Positions 63,901 through 64,000 of a stretch of 64,000 nucleotides of DNA are shown here, piece by piece. The translations under genes were made by a program, and so were the position numbers. Positions within the stretch are counted from its first letter, which is position 1. The number at the start of each line of letters is the position of its first letter. Under the pieces are notes generated by a model that was not told the DNA's origin, searched no databases, and worked only from the letters and a program-made list of their open reading frames with translations. The stretch comes from Martinezella calliandrae (GTDB lineage Bacteria; Pseudomonadota; Alphaproteobacteria; Rhizobiales; Rhizobiaceae), in assembly GCF_030272695.1 (NCBI RefSeq), contig NZ_JARFYN010000015.1:62001-126000 (forward strand), read 5' to 3'.

Positions 63901-64000
63901 CTTTGGGCACCGATGATTTGGATACCTTCACCCCCAGCGAGATAGCGGCGATAAGCTCGAATGCGATCCAGGGCCTGACGACGGCGACGATCGCTTCGCT
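57909..64000 (+). CDS. Giant octapeptide-repeat protein (3'-truncated by window edge)
   Basis: Open from ATG 57909 (first start after the in-frame stop at 57888) to the window end without a stop, at least 2,030 codons. MTSIVSS is followed immediately, from residue 8, by tandem octapeptides of the form L-[ST]-x-x-[QD]-[IV]-x-A, such as LSTDQIAA, LTTAQLNA and LSSTQLAA. Blocks also contain less typical units, FSTADIAA and ITNKAMPG, at fixed intervals. No signal peptide, transmembrane helix or other domain appears in the visible part; the C-terminus, where type I secretion or other anchoring signals might be, is outside. Ser/Thr two or three residues before Gln resembles helix N-capping boxes, so a chain of short helices in a solenoid is plausible. 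Function unknown; surface, adhesin-like or scaffold roles are guesses. Upstream neighbour is a DUF2934 gene with no evident link. Confidence 0.88.
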   Translation, partial: MTSIVSSLNANQIRYLSTAAVAAWSTDDVASLTTAQIKALSSAQIAALDTEDVKVLDTGQLSAISQGAIVGLTLDQLSVLDKYAIEGLSSSQVSALTTTQVHALTTDQAEALTSSQVSALKVTQLAALTADDIATFSTADIAAIASKSVSGLSTAAIAALSTDQIAALTTAQLNALKATQLQAMSTDQIGTLSTAQIAALSTGAIAGLTTDLIAALSRDQVRALSPTQVRSLGPTQLAALSAENIAALSTADIAAITNKAVPGLSTEIIAGLSTDQIAALSTSAIASLTTDQIAAFSPDQVEVLSPTQVKVLGSAQLSAFSKEDLATFSTADIAAITNRAIPGLNTDIIASLSADQIAALSTSAIVSLTTDQIAALSPDQVEALSPNQVKVLSSAQVAALSAEDLATFSTADIAAIANRAIPGLSTHVIAELSVDQIAALTTVQISVLKTTQVAAMSAGQVGALSPAQVMSLSSTQLAAMSPEDIATFSTADIAAIAGKAIPGLSADAIAGLSVDQIAALTTIQIVALKTTQIAALSTDQVEALSPAQVMALNSAQLAALSTEDLATFSAADMAAITGKAMPGLSTEIIARLPPNQIAALTTAQLAALKATQLQVLSTDQIGALSTAQIASLGTAAISGLTTDQIAVLSADQVGALSSAQVKLLSSTQLAVLTPEDIAMFSPADIAAISSKAMPGLSTDAMAALSNNQIAALTPVQIAALKTSQLQALSTDQVKALSSAQVRSLSSTQLTALSAEDIATFSTADIAAITNKAMPGMGTDAIAGLTTAQIAALSTSVIASLTTNQIAALSTAQVAALSSTQVKSLSSAQVAALSAEDIATFSMADITAITGVAMSGLRTDIIAGLSVDQIAALTTAQIASLKTTQIAAMSTGQVEALSSAQVKSLSSAQLAALSPEDIATFSAADIAAITSKAVPGLSTDAMAVLSTSQIAALTTAQIAALKTTQLAALSTDQIEVLSPSQVTSLSSTQLAALSSEDIATFSTADVAAIDSKAMPGLSTDTVAALSSDQIAALTTAQLNALKATQLQALNADQIKALPTARIAALSTSAIAGLTADQIDALSTDQVEALSSTQVKVLSSAQLAALSPEDIATFSTADIAAITNGAMPGLSDEAIAALTTAQIAALSTGAIAGLTADQMEALSPNQVEALSSSQVKVLSSGQLAALSGEDIATFSTADIAAITNKAMPGLNTDIISALDKDQLAALSTSAVASLTTDQIEALNSNQVGLLSAAQVKALGSAQVAALGDDVAALSTDQIALLSASGVTGLTADQIADLSMGQVNALTTAQIGALSSRQVAALSTGDVASLSAAQIAALSTSGVAGLSTSQVAALSTGQISALSSKQMAALSSTQVAAMSTDDITALSTNQIASLSTSGIAGLNSQQLATLSTSQAEALTTAQVGNLQSTQIKVLGPDDIATFTTKDIAAISSSAIPGLSTDAIASLTTAQIAALSTQAISALSTLQIAAMSTAQVEALTNTQVGALSSKQIAALSTADIATFSTKDIAAISSNAISGLSTDTVASLSAAQIAALSTADISALSTKQIAALSALQVEALTSAQVGTLSSTQLSVLEPDDIATFTTKDIAAISASAIQGLSTDTIASLTAAQIAALSTAGVRGLSTKQIAALSADQVDALTNVQVGALTSKQIAAMSTGDIASLSASQIASLGTAGISGLTTDQIAVLSIDQVEALTSAQVGALSSKQIAALSAQDLDTFTPAEMAAISSSAVQGLSTATIRSLAPAQIAALGSAAISSLTTDQIAVLSTDQVDALTSAQIGALSSKQIAAMSIGDIASLSTDQIASLGTAGISGITTDQIAALNIDQVEALTSAQVGALNSKQIAALGPGNLDTFTPAEMAAISSSAVQGLSTTTIGSLTAAQVAALGTAAISGLTTDQIAALSTTQVDALTSAQVGVLSSKQIAALSTNDIASLSPEQVAALGTAGISGLTTDQIATLNIDQVEALTSAQVGALSSKQIAALGTDDLDTFTPSEIAAISSNAIQGLTTATIAS
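57930..61697 (+). repeat. Octapeptide repeat block A (157 units in strict 24-nt register)
   Basis: Starting at the Leu codon at 57930 the 24-nt phase is kept to 61697, exactly 157 units. A landmark pair of units (xxTADIAA-ITNKAxPG) recurs, with its alanine codon at 58332, 58668, 58908, 59148, 59388, 59628, 59964, 60204, 60444, 60684, 60924, 61260 and 61500. The spacings are 336, 240 x4, 336, 240 x4, 336, 240 nt: blocks of 10 or 14 octads, together a 1,296-nt (54-octad, 432-residue) higher-order period. Confidence 0.9.
61698..61718 (+). repeat. Single heptapeptide unit (register slip)
   Basis: The unit LGDDVAA has 7 residues (21 nt) instead of 8. It is the only unit of non-standard length I found in the visible gene. 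It lacks the x-x-Q part and separates block A from the differently ordered block B. Confidence 0.85.
61719..64000 (+). repeat. Octapeptide repeat block B (95 units, 240- then 408-nt blocks)
   Basis: The octad phase resumes at 61719 and holds to the window end (95 complete units). The landmark is now AAISSxAIxG, with the alanine codon at 62241, 62481, 62721, 63129, 63537 and 63945: spacings 240, 240, 408, 408, 408 nt. The 408-nt block (17 octads, 136 residues) is a new composite unit containing runs such as LSSKQIAA and LTSAQVGA and the FTPAEMAA segment. Confidence 0.88.

Noticed and set aside
57930..64000. CRISPR-like regular spacing in the repeat region
   Set aside because: The repeats are contiguous coding octads without unique spacers, in one open reading frame, and no cas genes are present.

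Overview
The window is chromosomal DNA of an alphaproteobacterium of the Rhizobium/Agrobacterium group, most likely a Rhizobium of the etli/leguminosarum/tropici type. The grounds are the high GC content, the gene families (a Ros/MucR zinc-finger regulator, a glucokinase ending in the rhizobial EGRRWRR tail, a polA-sRNA-marR arrangement like that of the AbcR locus of Sinorhizobium) and a TGA-N9-TCA iron-responsive motif of the RirA type. There are no rRNA or tRNA genes, insertion sequences, phage genes or CRISPR arrays.

Layout. 1-6.6 kb: central metabolism and envelope genes (3'-part of mepA, mgsA, glk, a decayed class D beta-lactamase, an MsbA-like ABC exporter, dapB, gpmA). 6.6-19.9 kb: a complete carbon-phosphorus lyase region: divergent phnF, then phnGHIJKL plus a hexapeptide acyltransferase, then phnC-phnD-phnE1-phnE2, then a 2H-phosphoesterase-like gene with phnM and phnN. 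Each of the three transcription units is preceded by a PHO-box-like repeat, and the phnF/phnG gap also carries a perfect inverted repeat that fits a PhnF operator. 20.1-25.5 kb: polA, a C-rich three-hairpin sRNA of AbcR type, a MarR regulator and an M20 dipeptidase. 25.6-33.2 kb: a purine salvage operon (LacI regulator with operator, four-gene ABC importer, nucleoside hydrolase, adenine deaminase). 33.2-34.4 kb: two neighbouring pseudogenes (alpha/beta hydrolase, TetR). 34.5-40.6 kb: an M20 amidohydrolase, an FbpABC-type ferric iron importer behind an IRO-like box, and a LysR regulator divergent from a CidA/CidB (LrgA/LrgB) pair. 41.8-48.8 kb: an MHS-family transporter, then the cyoABCD quinol oxidase with a SURF1 assembly factor. 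48.8-51.2 kb: a cobalamin riboswitch controlling cbtB-cbtA, beside a phosphohistidine-phosphatase-like gene. 51.2-57.5 kb: a small secreted protein, a PiT phosphate transporter, a translationally coupled Fis-HTH/MucR pair, an EAL protein, a sugar-phosphate isomerase-like protein and a DUF2934 protein.

The last 6.1 kb is the most unusual part. From 57909 to the end runs one uninterrupted reading frame (more than 2,030 codons, 3' end outside the window) made almost wholly of an eight-residue repeat, L-[ST]-x-x-Q-[IV]-x-A. The 24-nt register starts at residue 8 and holds for 157 units, slips once by one codon at 61698-61718, and then holds for 95 more. Octads are organised into 240- and 336-nt blocks forming a 1,296-nt higher-order period, and later into 408-nt blocks. 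No signal peptide and no other domain are visible in the part seen.

Physiologically the window groups phosphate scavenging (phn, pit), iron and cobalt uptake, purine salvage and terminal respiration, with regulation by PhoB-, PhnF-, LacI-, RirA-, B12- and sRNA-type elements inferred from sequence.
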